From: an uncultured Bacteroidales bacterium
GTDB taxonomy: Bacteria > Bacteroidota > Bacteroidia > Bacteroidales > Muribaculaceae
Direction: 5' to 3'
Assembly: GCA_902793405.1 (NCBI GenBank)
Contig: CADBDH010000008.1
Span: 82,140 to 146,139, forward strand
DNA length: 64,000 bases
Part shown: positions 18,305-29,200 of the stretch, piece by piece
Numbering within the stretch: the first letter of the stretch is position 1
Layout: each line of letters begins with the position of its first letter
Made by a program: the position numbers and the translations under genes
Notes under the pieces: generated by a model
What the model was told of the DNA's origin: nothing
What the model saw: the letters and a program-made list of their open reading frames with translations, nothing else
Databases searched by the model: none

Positions 18305-19282
18305 ATGGCAATCACGCTGACATATCTGCAAGAACAACTGAGACCGCAACTCGATGCGCTCAACGAGATTATCGTTACCACTCTGACCAGTGGCAGCGAG
18401 CTAACTAACAGCATTGTATCAACTTATCTCAAGAACAAAGGCAAGCTGCTGAGGCCCATCGTGACACTGCTCAGTGCCCAATTCTTTGGTGGCATCAACA
18501 ACAAGGCCCTCTTGGGCGCTGCTGCCCTCGAGATGCTGCACAATGCATCGCTCATCCACGACGATGTCATCGACGAGGCGACCGAGCGGCGCGGCAAGCC
18601 CACCATCAACAGTGTGTGGAGCAATCATGTGGCCGTGCTTGTGGGCGACTTCTTTGTCACGGGCGCCCTGCGCTGCGGTGTCGAGGCCGGTGACGGCCGC
18701 ATCCTGAGTGCGTTGGCCGATATGGGCCGTGACCTGTCGCTAGGTGAGATTGACCAGGTGGATTTTGCACGCAACCACAACATCGACGAGGCCACCTATA
18801 TGGAGATTATCCGTGCCAAGACCGCCTCGTTGTTTGAGTGCTGCGCTGCCGTGGGCGGCTATGCCAACGATGCGCCCCAGACGGCCATCGACGAGTTGCG
18901 CCGTTACGCACGCCTGCTAGGCATCTGCTTCCAGATCAAGGACGACACGTTCGACTACTACAACGACCCCATCATCGGCAAGCCCACGGGCAACGACCTG
19001 CGCGAGGGCAAGGTGACATTACCGCTGATTTATGCCCTGCGTCGCGACGACATGCCCGAGCGTGACGAGATGCTTGCGCTCATCAACAAGGAGACGCTCA
19101 CCTGCGAGGACATCGACCGCCTGGTGGACTATGCCAAGCGTGCCGGCGGCATCGAGTATGCCTACGAGACCATGGAACGCCTGCGCGACGAAGCCAGTGC
19201 GATCCTCTCGCCCTATCAGCCCGATGAAACGGTGGACCGTTTCCGCGAAATCTTTGACTACGTCATCGAGCGCAAACTCTAG
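18305..19282 (+). CDS. ispB: Long-chain polyprenyl diphosphate synthase
   Basis: A 325-residue trans-prenyltransferase that extends farnesyl or geranyl diphosphate with IPP to a long chain for menaquinone side chains or lipid carriers. The first aspartate-rich motif is in LIHDDVIDEATERRG and the second in QIKDDTFDY, with KGKLLRP as the IPP-binding lysine-arginine region. Residues just before DDVID (LEMLHNAS) lack a bulky aromatic, consistent with a long product. I chose the ATG at 18305 because the upstream in-frame extension covers the promoter. The gene name is by family; the chain length is not determinable. Confidence 0.88.
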   Translation: MAITLTYLQEQLRPQLDALNEIIVTTLTSGSELTNSIVSTYLKNKGKLLRPIVTLLSAQFFGGINNKALLGAAALEMLHNASLIHDDVIDEATERRGKPTINSVWSNHVAVLVGDFFVTGALRCGVEAGDGRILSALADMGRDLSLGEIDQVDFARNHNIDEATYMEIIRAKTASLFECCAAVGGYANDAPQTAIDELRRYARLLGICFQIKDDTFDYYNDPIIGKPTGNDLREGKVTLPLIYALRRDDMPERDEMLALINKETLTCEDIDRLVDYAKRAGGIEYAYETMERLRDEASAILSPYQPDETVDRFREIFDYVIERKL

Positions 19283-19380
19283 GTTTTAGGCTTTAGGTGT
19301 TAGGTGTTAGGTTTTAGGTGCGGATGCCAACTAGGGACTAGGGACTAGAAACTAGAAACTAACAACTAACAACTAACAAC
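19283..19380. repeat. Heptamer tandem arrays between the prenyl synthase and rnhB
   Basis: Five GNNTTAG heptamers (19283-19317) begin directly after the stop codon. A GCGGATGCC element (19320-19329) follows, then seven CTANNNA heptamers (CTAGGGA x2, CTAGAAA x2, CTAACAA x3) run up to the rnhB start. No promoter box is visible, so rnhB may be expressed by read-through. Confidence 0.8.
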
Positions 19381-19381
19381 T

Positions 19382-19981
19382 ATGTTGCAACAGTATCTGA
19401 TAGCTGGACGTGTCGAGGCAGGCTGTGACGAGGCAGGCCGCGGTTGCCTTGCCGGGCCCGTGACAGCAGCTGCAGTCATTCTGCCTCCCGATTTTCACAA
19501 CGACTTAATCAACGACAGCAAGCAGCTGACCGAGCGCCAGCGCGAGTTGTTGCGCCCCATCATCGAGCATGAGGCGGTGGCTTGGGCCGTGGCAATGGTC
19601 TCGCCCGAGGAGATTGACCGCATCAACATCCTGCGGGCATCCATTACAGCCATGCACCGTGCCCTGGATCAGCTCCAGGTGCGTCCCGAGGGCATTCTCG
19701 TCGACGGCAACCGCTTTTTCCCTTATCATGACATCCCTCACACGACCATCATCAAGGGCGACGGCAAGATGTTGAGCATTGCTGCGGCATCTATCCTTGC
19801 CAAAACGCACCGTGACGAACTCATGCGCCAGCTGGACAAGGAATACCCGCAATATGGCTGGGCCAAGAACAAGGGTTACCCCACGCCCGACCATCGCGCC
19901 GCCATAGCACAATACGGCGCCACCCCCCATCACCGCCACACCTTCCAACTCCTCCCGCAGCCCACCCTCTTCGATTTATAG
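19382..19981 (+). CDS. rnhB: Ribonuclease HII
   Basis: A 199-residue RNase HII that cuts RNA-DNA hybrids and single ribonucleotides in DNA. The signature [12 protein letters not shown] near residues 18-29 carries the first two acidic catalytic residues. ILVDGNRF (about 107) holds the third. [15 protein letters not shown] and [16 protein letters not shown] are the conserved C-terminal blocks. The start is the ATG directly after the CTAACAA heptamers. A bidirectional terminator lies 43 nt after the stop. Confidence 0.95.
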   Translation: MLQQYLIAGRVEAGCDEAGRGCLAGPVTAAAVILPPDFHNDLINDSKQLTERQRELLRPIIEHEAVAWAVAMVSPEEIDRINILRASITAMHRALDQLQVRPEGILVDGNRFFPYHDIPHTTIIKGDGKMLSIAAASILAKTHRDELMRQLDKEYPQYGWAKNKGYPTPDHRAAIAQYGATPHHRHTFQLLPQPTLFDL

Positions 19982-20023
19982 AGGAAGGCTTGAGTAGGAT
20001 AAGCCAATTATTAGCTACACGAC

Positions 20024-20060
20024 AAAAAAACAGGACCCTTTAAAAGGATCCTGTTTTTTT
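20024..20060. terminator. Bidirectional intrinsic terminator
   Basis: Stem CAGGAYCC/GGATCCTG with a TTTTAAAA centre, flanked by seven A on the left and seven T on the right. It serves rnhB on plus and the dockerin gene on minus. Confidence 0.8.
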
Positions 20061-20080
20061 AATGTTATCACTGATGTCGA

Positions 20081-22618
20081 TTACTTGGCGGGCCAAGCGT
20101 TGGTCAGCAGGTAGTCAACCAGAATAGCTACATCGCTGATGTTGATGTCGGTGCTCAGGTCAACGTCTGCATTGTCCAGGTTGATGCTGGAAGCATCATG
20201 GGTCAGCAGGTAGTCGATCAGGTCAGCAACGTCGCTGATGTTCACGGCCTCGTCATTGTTCACGTCACCACGCAAGCCAGCGGCAACAGACTCGGTCATC
20301 TCGGTGATGTAAACCTGTGCAGCGCCGAAGTAGATGGTCACGATACCGGTAACGTCATAGGTCTTGCCTTCCTCAACCGTGGGAATCTCAACATTGAAGC
20401 TGTTGAAGATAACCAGGCTGTCGGTAGCGTTGTAGAAGCGCTTTGCGTTCGTTGTATCGGGAAGCAGGGTGAGACCCTTCATGATGATGTACTCGTTTAC
20501 GTTGTCGTTGGTGATGGCAGTGCGCTCATAGGGAGCAGCCTCGCGGGTGTTGGTGCCGTCGGGCTCAACGCCTTCAGGATTGGTGAACTCGGGAACGTCA
20601 TTGTAGATAGCGTAGGTTGCGCTCCAACCGTCGGTCAGAACCTGGCCGTTCTCCAGAGCGTTTTCCAGACCCAGGTCACCATAGATCATACCGCTGGTGC
20701 CCTCGGTGTCGCGGATCCACAGGCGGTTACCCTTCTGATAGGTAACAACCATCTCGTCAAACATAGTGAAGGTAGCATTCTCGGGCAGAGCATAAGCCTC
20801 GGCAATGCTGTTCACGTTGTGCTCCTCAGGAACATAACCCTCGATGCTGAGGATGTAGAGCTGCAGGTTCTCGTTGTACTTGCCAACAGCACCCTCGACG
20901 GTATAGTTACCCTCGGTGGTGGGAACCTCAACGTTGAACTGGTTGTACATTACCATGGTGGTGCCATCCTCAAAGTTAGCGGTAACGTTCTTGCCGCTAA
21001 CGGTGAAGCTGGTCACGTTCTTAACCAATACATAGGCGTTGATCATATCCTCGCTCAGAGCGGTGATCTCCTGTGCAGCAGCGAGAGCAGTGTTGGTAAC
21101 ACCGCTGGCGCTCAGGTTAGCAGCATTGGTGTACTCGGTCAGGCCCCTGAAGGTGGTTTTCTTAGCAGTCCAGTTCTGGCTCAGAACCTGACCGTTGGTG
21201 AACTCACCGTCGATGGTGCCGTAGATCAAGCCGTAGCCAGTTGCGTCGCGCAGCCACAGGTACTGACCCTCTTGTGCGGTAACAACGGCATCGCCCTTGA
21301 ACTCGAATTCGGTGTTGTCGTCCAAAGCGTTAACCTGTGCCAGGGTGGTGATGTCCTCGGCGGGCTCATTCTTGGTGTAGGTAGCTACAACAACAGAGCT
21401 CTCGTTCTCGCCCTTAACGGCCTTGGCCTGGAGGGTAGTGGTCTCAGTGAAGGTCAGAGGCTCGGTGTAAGCCGTCCAGGTCTCACCATCGGTGTTGTAC
21501 ATCACGGTAGCGCCCTCGGCGTTGTTGGTGATCTCGACGGTGATGCTCTCGTCAAAGTTCTGTGAAGCGGGAATGCTGGGAGCAGCAACGAAGTCGCTGG
21601 GCAGCTCGCCATCAACATAAACACGGATCTCGGTGCAACGAACCTGGTTGGAGCTAGCTGTGAAGGTCACGTTAGTGGCGCTACCGGTCCATGTACCCTT
21701 ATTGCCTTCATAAGAATAGTCACCATTGTTGTCATTAACGGTAAAGCAGCCAGGACCATACTGTGCTGTGCCGTTTGCAGTGCAGTCAAACTCGATGCGG
21801 ATGATGTTACCAGCGGTCGAAGTGAAGGCAATGGTCTGGCTCTTGTAGATGCGGTAGTGACCATTGATCATACCATTGGAAACGGTGAAAGAAGCACCAA
21901 CACGGCTGACTGTGTACTCCTGAGCAGTGGTGATGGGCTCATCGTCTTCATAGTTGAAGACGATGCAAGTACCGGTAACGGGAGTGTTCTTGGTGTACTT
22001 GGCACTAACGACTTCGCTCTCGATTTCACCCTTGACAGCCTTGGCATAAACCGTGGTGGTCTCGGTGATGGTGAAGGGAGCGGTGTAGGTCTGCCAAGCC
22101 AGTCCGTCGGTGCTGTACATAGCGGTTGCACCCTCGGCAATGTCGGTGATCTCTACCACGAAGCTGTCGTCAAAGTTCTGAGCGGCAGGCAGAGTGGGAG
22201 CGGCTACGGTCTCAACGACCTCGCCACCAATGGTCACGTCAATTTGAGTGGCACGAACCTGCTTGTTAGCGGTGAAGGTTACGGATTCAGCATTGCCATT
22301 CCAAACACCGGTCGAGGTGTTGAAACCATCGAGAGCATAGAAGTTGCTGGCGGGGTTACCGCTAGTGCAAGTGAATGCAATCTCGGTGATGTTGCCAACA
22401 GTCGATGAGATGGTCAGCGTAGAACCAGCATAGACACGATAGGCAGCATTAATAGTACCATTGCTGAAAGACAGCGTAACACCATCCTTGGTGACGGTGA
22501 ATTCGCCAGCAGCAGTCCAATCTCCCGTGTCTTCATTGTAATCAAAGGTCACGGTCGTCTGAGCCCAAGCCGACATGGTCAGCAGGGCAAGCGTGAGGAG
22601 AGAAAATAATTTCTTCAT
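20081..22618 (-). CDS. Exported repeat protein with chitobiase-like and OB-like domains and dockerin
   Basis: An 845-residue exported protein with a signal peptide ending MSAWAQ. Two copies of a unit follow (about 20-210 and 213-415). Each joins a beta-rich segment (SNGTINAAYRVYAG, SNGMINGHYRIYKS) to a chitobiase C-terminal-like module (EGATAMYSTDGLAWQTYTAP with TTTVYAKAVKGE). Two OB-like segments come next (YLWLRDATGYGLIYG and RLWIRDTEGTSGMIYG). Residues about 780-845 form two dockerin loops (DVNNDEAVNISD and DVDLSTDINISD) ending IDYLL and VDYLL. I do not know its function; such modules occur in extracellular carbohydrate-active or cell-wall proteins. The first dockerin loop has E in place of the usual G after NND. 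Confidence 0.78.
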   Translation of the reverse strand: MKKLFSLLTLALLTMSAWAQTTVTFDYNEDTGDWTAAGEFTVTKDGVTLSFSNGTINAAYRVYAGSTLTISSTVGNITEIAFTCTSGNPASNFYALDGFNTSTGVWNGNAESVTFTANKQVRATQIDVTIGGEVVETVAAPTLPAAQNFDDSFVVEITDIAEGATAMYSTDGLAWQTYTAPFTITETTTVYAKAVKGEIESEVVSAKYTKNTPVTGTCIVFNYEDDEPITTAQEYTVSRVGASFTVSNGMINGHYRIYKSQTIAFTSTAGNIIRIEFDCTANGTAQYGPGCFTVNDNNGDYSYEGNKGTWTGSATNVTFTASSNQVRCTEIRVYVDGELPSDFVAAPSIPASQNFDESITVEITNNAEGATVMYNTDGETWTAYTEPLTFTETTTLQAKAVKGENESSVVVATYTKNEPAEDITTLAQVNALDDNTEFEFKGDAVVTAQEGQYLWLRDATGYGLIYGTIDGEFTNGQVLSQNWTAKKTTFRGLTEYTNAANLSASGVTNTALAAAQEITALSEDMINAYVLVKNVTSFTVSGKNVTANFEDGTTMVMYNQFNVEVPTTEGNYTVEGAVGKYNENLQLYILSIEGYVPEEHNVNSIAEAYALPENATFTMFDEMVVTYQKGNRLWIRDTEGTSGMIYGDLGLENALENGQVLTDGWSATYAIYNDVPEFTNPEGVEPDGTNTREAAPYERTAITNDNVNEYIIMKGLTLLPDTTNAKRFYNATDSLVIFNSFNVEIPTVEEGKTYDVTGIVTIYFGAAQVYITEMTESVAAGLRGDVNNDEAVNISDVADLIDYLLTHDASSINLDNADVDLSTDINISDVAILVDYLLTNAWPAK

Positions 22619-22714
22619 AAATGATTGAATGAATTTAGAAGTTAATGAAATATGTGAATAAACAAAAAGTGTTCATTTTTAGCGCTTTAGCAAAGCGAGG
22701 TCCATTTCATGCCG

Positions 22715-22745
22715 CAAAGGTAGTGACATTTTCATTAATGTGCAA
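22715..22745 (-). promoter_or_regulatory. Promoter of the 845-residue dockerin gene
   Basis: On the minus strand TTG (22745-22743) and TACCTTTG (22722-22715) are 20 nt apart. The implied 5' leader is about 90 nt. Confidence 0.6.
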
Positions 22746-22828
22746 CTCTTTCACGGGATTTTCAAGATGGCCCCGATGAAATTCATCAATCCTTAGGTTT
22801 GCCACATTTTATAATATAAGGGGAGACG

Positions 22829-22867
22829 CAAAAATGGGGAGGCTGCCCTTGACTGGGCGCCTCCCCT
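22829..22867 (-). terminator. Intrinsic terminator of the 962-residue gene
   Basis: On the minus strand GGGGAGGCGCCC and GGGCAGCCTCCCC pair, followed by ATTTTTG. It lies 44 nt after the stop. Confidence 0.8.
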
Positions 22868-22910
22868 GTGAGTGAATTGTTTCAGCTAGCAGCTGATTCA
22901 GCTTAATCGC

Positions 22911-25799
22911 TTAGCGAACAATCTTGGTGGTCTTGGTGCTGCCATCGCTGTAGCGGGTAACAACGATGTTCACGCCGTCGAAGGGCTTGTCGCTCTTCAG
23001 ACCCTGAGCGTTGTAATAGGTGTTCACACCCTCGCCAGCAATACTGATCTCGGCTACGCCAGTCTCGATGTTGTCCCAAGGAATGAACTTCTCAACAACG
23101 TAGTACTTGAACTCGCCATCAGCCTTGGCTGCATCGGGCACCTTGTAGTAGAAGCGTACCAGGAAGCCGATGGTGGCGTTGTAGGTAGCACCGAAGGCGA
23201 GCGTGTTGGCCTCGGCATCACCAAAGGTGAACTGGGTACCGTCAACAAACTCATCAACGATGAGCAGGTCGGCGGGACGGGGCGACCACCAGTCGTTAGC
23301 CCTCTGGCCATTTTCTACAATGATCGAGTTACGGATCTGGTTGCACTGTCTCCAAACGCGAACCATGAAGGGCTCATACTCTACGCTGGCGTCTTCGGGC
23401 ATCTGAGCGGTTACGGTGATTACAGGATTGAAGATGCTGCAAAGTTCGTCATTCTCGTCCTTCCAGTTGGTGTACTTACCCTCGCTGCGGGTACCTTTAA
23501 CCGTAGCATTCAGGCCAGCAACGCCGGTCTTCATGATCTCGCTACCATAGCTGTTCAAGTTGTCAATGTGTTCGGGAGGATCGTTTTTCACACGGTCATC
23601 ACCGAAGGTCCAGATCAGAGTCTGATAGGTCATGTAGTTACCAAAATCACCAGTAACGGTCAGAGGATCCTTGAAGTTGTTGGGACCAGCATTGATAATC
23701 ATGCCTTCCATGCCCAGGGCATCCGACATCTCCATGAAGGTACCGTCGGTACGCAGCTGCATCTTGGAGAACTCGGTTACGGGCAGAGCGTTGTCACCAC
23801 GACCTACAGTGTAGTAGTAAATCGAGGGATTGGGCTGCAGGTTAACATCTACCGAACCGTTCTTCACACCAGCGAGGAGCTCGTGCTCGTCAGCCAGAAC
23901 CTCTTCCTCGGTGTAGTAGCCACCGAGCTTGGCATTTGTCTTGAAGACGGGAACCTCTACGGTGTTGGTGCCCTTGTCTCCATTGGTGAGCATCAGCACG
24001 TATGCGTAACGTACGGGATGATCATTGAGAGCAGTGCTTGCAGCGAACTGGTCAACGAACAGGATATTGCTCATGTCGATGACACCACCAGCGCCAACGC
24101 TCAGGTTGCCGCTCGTGGTCACGTTCACATTGTAGCTGGCCAGGGGCTCCTGGTTCTGATAAGTAATGTTGTAACGGGTGTTGTTGCCTGCAGTGATGGC
24201 CATCGTGGCAACGGGAACCATGGCGTCGGGAGCAGCAACGTCATAGCGATAGAGCGTGAAGTTGTTCTCACCGGCGTTAACGCGGGCGGTGGTCAGGCCG
24301 TTAGCGGCATCGTCGTTCATCACGTTCAGGAAGTTGCGGTAGTAGTTCTTCTCGGTCTCGATCTTGTAGTCGCTCTCATAGTGGTTGAGCTTCAAGGTCA
24401 GGAAGTCGTTCCAGCCGGGGATAACAACGTCAACCTGGTTAGACCATGCAACGAACATGTCATGCTCGCCATCGTTGGGCTGACCAAAGACGATGTAGCT
24501 CAAGGTGTAGCTGTGCTCATCCTGAGGCACGGGATAGGTGTAAGTGGTCTCGGTCGTCGTGATGATCTCCTCACGGGTCTCATTGCCATACTCGTCGGTA
24601 AGAACGAGGTAGAGAATGTAGTCCTGGCCTACAGTACCATGGGCCATGTCGTCGAGCGACGAGGTCCAGTCGAGAGTCACATTGTAGGTCTTCTCCTCGG
24701 CAGCGGGTTCAGCCTTGCCTTCTAGCTTGATGGTATAGATACCAACCTCGGGAGCATAATCGGGGTTGTACTGTGCATAGTCAACCTCGAAGTAGCTGTG
24801 TCTGCTACGGATCTGGTTGCCATTCAGGTCATAATAGGGATTCATCATACGACCGGCAACGTGATTGATAGCGGTCACCCATCCCCAATCATTTTTAATG
24901 GTATCATATCTCTCCCAGTACAACAGACGATAGTCGGGGATGAAGATGTTAAGGCCAGTCAGCGACCTGCTCTCGTGTCTGTTTTTACCAGCCATCGAGA
25001 AGTAGTGCTCGTTTTGGAGAACTGAAGCACAGTCGTGAACAACGGGATAAGCAGCGCCTGCTACCATCTGGAAATAGAAGTCGGTAATTTCGCTGTTCAC
25101 TGAGCCGTCGGTGGGGCTGAACTCTTCAAACATGGACTTGAAGGGTACGCGCTCGCCGTAGGTTCGATTATCGTCTTCCTCTTCATCAGTCACCCACTTG
25201 GTCTTTTGGCGAGCCTGGCCCTTGCCGAGCATGAAGAAGCGGTTAAATTCACCGCTGATGTTGAAAGTGGTACCTGCACGCATTCCTTCACCGATACGCA
25301 GACCATCGGTAAGCAACTGCACCGCGTCAATGTTGTTGCCAATGTAGGTAACCAGTGCTTCGGCATTGGGGAACTCGTAGCTACCGTAATCGTCATTGGT
25401 ACGCAGCGTAAGGTTTTCTTTAACAGAAACCATCAGCAGGGTGTAACCATCCTCGTAGGGCTTGATCACGTCATCAGCGCTGATGTTCCAGCCGCCGCCC
25501 ACGGCGCCGTAGTCAACTTCGCGCTCACGGGTGATGCCGTCTTCTTTATAGGCGCTGTAATGGGGACCCGGGATGTTGGGGTCGCAGTACACCTTCTTCA
25601 ACAGGGCAACGATCTGATAAGGATTGGTTGCCACATCGGTGATAGCATTTTCATGCGTAGCACCGCTAGCGTCGGTCCACTGATAGGTGATGGCATCGTA
25701 ATATGCCTTGGGGTGAACCGCAGGCTGAGCTTGGGCGCTCAAGACTCCAAGCGTCATCAACATGGCTGCAAAAAGCCTCAAAAAGTTTTTAGTCATCAT
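22911..25799 (-). CDS. Large exported protein of an unrecognised family with PFDG C-terminal tail
   Basis: A 962-residue exported protein with a signal peptide ending LSAQAQ. I do not recognise the family. Three loci in this window encode it. The N-terminal half has the shared blocks TNPYQIVALL, PGPHYSAY, LLTDGLRIGEG, NRFFMLGKGQARQK and PVVHDC. The middle has APEVGIYTIKL, QDEHSYTLSYIV and IPGWNDFLTLKLNHYESD. The C-terminal half has LFVDQF with NDHP, then YEPFMVRVW. It ends in the tail YYNAQG...PFDGVNIVV...TTKIVR, which resembles a T9SS type A sorting signal. It is monocistronic with a leader of about 215 nt. This copy is the shortest and lacks the inserted modules of its paralogs, so it may be close to the ancestral form. 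Confidence 0.75.
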   Translation of the reverse strand: MMTKNFLRLFAAMLMTLGVLSAQAQPAVHPKAYYDAITYQWTDASGATHENAITDVATNPYQIVALLKKVYCDPNIPGPHYSAYKEDGITREREVDYGAVGGGWNISADDVIKPYEDGYTLLMVSVKENLTLRTNDDYGSYEFPNAEALVTYIGNNIDAVQLLTDGLRIGEGMRAGTTFNISGEFNRFFMLGKGQARQKTKWVTDEEEDDNRTYGERVPFKSMFEEFSPTDGSVNSEITDFYFQMVAGAAYPVVHDCASVLQNEHYFSMAGKNRHESRSLTGLNIFIPDYRLLYWERYDTIKNDWGWVTAINHVAGRMMNPYYDLNGNQIRSRHSYFEVDYAQYNPDYAPEVGIYTIKLEGKAEPAAEEKTYNVTLDWTSSLDDMAHGTVGQDYILYLVLTDEYGNETREEIITTTETTYTYPVPQDEHSYTLSYIVFGQPNDGEHDMFVAWSNQVDVVIPGWNDFLTLKLNHYESDYKIETEKNYYRNFLNVMNDDAANGLTTARVNAGENNFTLYRYDVAAPDAMVPVATMAITAGNNTRYNITYQNQEPLASYNVNVTTSGNLSVGAGGVIDMSNILFVDQFAASTALNDHPVRYAYVLMLTNGDKGTNTVEVPVFKTNAKLGGYYTEEEVLADEHELLAGVKNGSVDVNLQPNPSIYYYTVGRGDNALPVTEFSKMQLRTDGTFMEMSDALGMEGMIINAGPNNFKDPLTVTGDFGNYMTYQTLIWTFGDDRVKNDPPEHIDNLNSYGSEIMKTGVAGLNATVKGTRSEGKYTNWKDENDELCSIFNPVITVTAQMPEDASVEYEPFMVRVWRQCNQIRNSIIVENGQRANDWWSPRPADLLIVDEFVDGTQFTFGDAEANTLAFGATYNATIGFLVRFYYKVPDAAKADGEFKYYVVEKFIPWDNIETGVAEISIAGEGVNTYYNAQGLKSDKPFDGVNIVVTRYSDGSTKTTKIVR

Positions 25800-25938
25800 G
25801 TTTTCCTAAATATTAAAAGTTAATAATAAAAAGATTGAATTCTATAGGATTATTAAATCAATCAATTGTATTGATGCATTACGTATATCGAAGAACATTA
25901 CCTTTCGTAGAACCACGTCTTGGTATTGGATTCTTATT

Positions 25939-25956
25939 CAGATACCTTTACTTATC
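25939..25956 (-). promoter_or_regulatory. Leader block shared with the 1846-residue paralog gene
   Basis: The plus-strand text GATACCTTTACTTATC in this leader matches GATACCTTTTACTTATC at 46051-46067 in the leader of the paralog. The AAGGTATCTG core also occurs in the 39735-39747 leader. Confidence 0.4.
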
Positions 25957-26021
25957 GCTTCTTTGTCGAGCGTAACGTGCTTGAATGGAAATAAAAGTCA
26001 ATATTTGTAATTTATCGTTTG

Positions 26022-26052
26022 CAAAGTTAGGAATTATTAATGACATAACCAA
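26022..26052 (-). promoter_or_regulatory. Promoter of the 962-residue gene
   Basis: On the minus strand TTG (26052-26050) and TAACTTTG (26029-26022) are 20 nt apart. The start codon is about 220 nt downstream, giving a long leader. Confidence 0.6.
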
Positions 26053-26157
26053 AGGTTTTCAGTAAAAAAAGTAAAAATTTATTAGCAAAAAATACTTGCT
26101 GGCGGAAACCTGCATACAATCGTTTTTTTTATTCGTTTTTTTGGCATCCTCGGGACC

Positions 26158-26195
26158 TAAAAAGGGGGACGCACCGTTGATGGCACGTCCCCCGA
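26158..26195 (-). terminator. Intrinsic terminator of the subtilase operon
   Basis: On the minus strand GGGGGACGTGCC and GGTGCGTCCCCC pair, followed by TTTTT. It lies about 70 nt after the stop at 26265. Confidence 0.8.
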
Positions 26196-26264
26196 CATTT
26201 TTATTGGGATTCTAGTCAAAAATTGCTGGTAAACAGGCGTTAAAGCCCGTTCGTTCAACAACTG

Positions 26265-29200
26265 TTACCTGATGACCTTGCTGGTCATGATGGAACCGTC
26301 GTTGTAGCGGGTGACAACGATGTTCACGCCATCGAACGGCTGGCTCGACTGCATGCCCAGGGTGTTGACATAGGTCACGCTCACCACCTGCCTGTCGCCA
26401 ATGAGGTCGATGATGCCTGTGGGCAGGTCAAAGTAGCCCTCGGTGCCCTCTTGTGAGAATCTGAACATGGGCGTTTCATCGTTGGCGTCGCGCAGCATGT
26501 TGGCATTACTGTTCACCAGGTGATAGTAGGCGCGGACAACAATTTCGATTCTGGCGTTGCTGACGGGAGCGCCAAAAGCGTTCTGCAACCTCACGGGCGA
26601 GGTCTCGGGATCCCAATTCTCGCCGATGACCACTTGCTGAACCGACGGAACGTCTGTCAGCACTTGTTCACCCAGCAGATAGGGGCTCTCGAGCGGCGTG
26701 GTGCCCACGATGCCGGTCGTTTCGGGATCACGGTCAAAGTTGTAGGCCCCCTCGCTGATGAGCCATACACGGAACATGTAAGGCACGCGTGTCTCACCGT
26801 CCAGGTCACTGGTGGTAATGGTGATCACTGGCGTATAGACGCAGTAGTCGGCCGTTGTGCCGTCGGGTAAGGCCTGATTCCAGTGGCCGCCCCAGCGTTT
26901 GTCACTCTTTGAACCGCCCACGTGAATGGTCATCGCGATGTCGTCGGTAGCCCTGGTGCGGCGAGCCGCGCCATAGGTGTTGTCCTGGGTGATCTTGCCA
27001 TGGGCTACGGTGACGGGCACATACATGGTCACGGTCTTGGCGTTGGGGACATTGTCCTGCACGGGCAGCCACATCTCGGTCGCGCCGCCGTCAAATGTCA
27101 CGGCATCGCCTTGGGCCGTCATGTCGTTGTTGCGGGGCATGAACGTGTTGCCCTCCTCGTGGGTGGCCATGGCTACCACGGTCCACTCGTCTTCGTTATT
27201 GGCCTTGCGCTCAACATTATAGCGGGTAACGGCTTCCTCGTCTTTGACAATTACTTTCACATAGTCGCCGCAGTTGGCTTTGAGCGCCATGTGCTCGTCA
27301 TTGGCGATGTCGTTGGCCGAGTAGATGTTGTGGGCCGCCGACTCCAGGTCGCTCTTGTAAACGGGCACCATAATCTCGTTGCTGACCAGGATGGTGTTAA
27401 CGACAATGCCGTTACCGGTCACAGTCACGGTGTAGGTCTGGTCGCCGATGGTCACGGTGAACGAGCCGTTGTGCGGTCCCTCATCGGTGGGTGAGTAGGT
27501 AACCGTCAGGTTGATACTGCCGTTGGGCAATACCTCGCCGTTGCCCGTCACGGTGAATTGGCTGGGCAGACCCGTCGTGTCGATAACAGGGGTGAAGTTC
27601 TGGTTGCCCGTGTTGGTCACGGTCACCGTCTGCGTCCTGCTCTTGCCGATGATGACATCGCTATAAGCCAACGTGTTGGGGCTAACAGTGCCGGCAGTAA
27701 CAGGATCCACTTCGACCTCCCACTCAAAGGTCACCTTGGGCAGGAACTGGCGACGAGAACCACTGCCATACCTGCCATTGTTGTTGATGCTTGTACCATA
27801 AGAGTTGAATGATGTATAACCTCCAGGATTGATGCCGTAGAAATACGTTGTGCTACTGGTTCCCGTTGATGTCACTTCAAATTCAATCACCAGGTTTCCA
27901 CCATTGTACTCATATGGTTCATCGAATGTGATGACCAGTTCCGTCCCGCCACTCACGGCAACTTGCCCGGTCTTAACCGTTGTGAGGCCAGTGATGCGGG
28001 AGTAATTGGTTTGAGGGAATGTTGTCAATGTTGTCGTGCCCATTGACACATTGAATGCTCCGCCCGAGAAGTTGATACCCGTAGAGTAGAACTTCATGGA
28101 TTTCAGCTTTTTGCCCTCAATCTCTGCCAACATGGTGGCAGGATAAATCATTTGGTTGATCTGCTTATTTCTATACTGATTTCCATAGATAGGCAAATAA
28201 TAATTGGTTGCGGTTCCATCGGCTATGGTCGCGTCGGTCTTGATGGCGCATGTGCCGTTGATGGTGATGGTCACAGGGGTGGCGCCTGGGCTGGTCAGCG
28301 TGATAGTGGCATTGTGGGTGCCCTCATTATCAGGCGAGTAGGTAATCACCAGGTTGCCACCGGTGCCCAGGCTGGTCGTGTTGATGCTGTATGTGCCGGT
28401 GTTGTCGTTGAGCGTGGCGGTGATATTGCCCGTGAGCATCAAGCCGCTAACGGCCACCGTCTGCGTGTTGGTCGTGCCAGGTTCTACCTCAAAGGTCACG
28501 CTGGCAGGATTGGCATAGATGGTGGGCACGGCATAATGGTTTAAAATGTATTCGACGCCTGCCAGCGCGTTAATCTTGCCGTTGCCAAAATGGCTGGCGT
28601 TGGGTCCGTTATCGGTCCAGTAGTCATGGATGGCAGTCTCGGCCATGATTTGCTTGATCTCGCTATGGGTGAGCTGGTGGCCACATTGTGCCGCAGCCTG
28701 CATCCACAGTGCCACGATACCGGCTGCCGCGGGTGTCGCCATCGACGTTCCCTGGGCTGCGCCGTAGGGATAGTTGGCATTGTTGATCAGCGGGGTAGAG
28801 GAGCGCCCGGTGTTCAAGTGGTTGAATGCCGAAACGATGAGCTGTCCAGGGGCCGAAATCCAGGGGATATCAATACCACCAGGACTCACACTGGCGATAG
28901 CGTAGCCCGAGAACGGGCTGATGTCGCCCACTTCGTTGCCGCTTGAGCCTCCCTCGCGGGTAATATATGAACCTATCGAGATGACCTCGGGCCACATGGA
29001 GTTATCACTCGCACTGCAGTCATCAGTGCCCTGCAGCCAGTTGTGACCGCTGGTGGTCAAAGAGTTATTGAAATAGGCAATGGTACCGCCCCACATGTCC
29101 ACGATGCAGCTGCCGCTCGTGGGGTACACCTCAACGGCGAGCGTGTAATTACTGTGATAATAATTATCTTCGTAGTCATAGCTTTTCGATTTAAGGGCGT

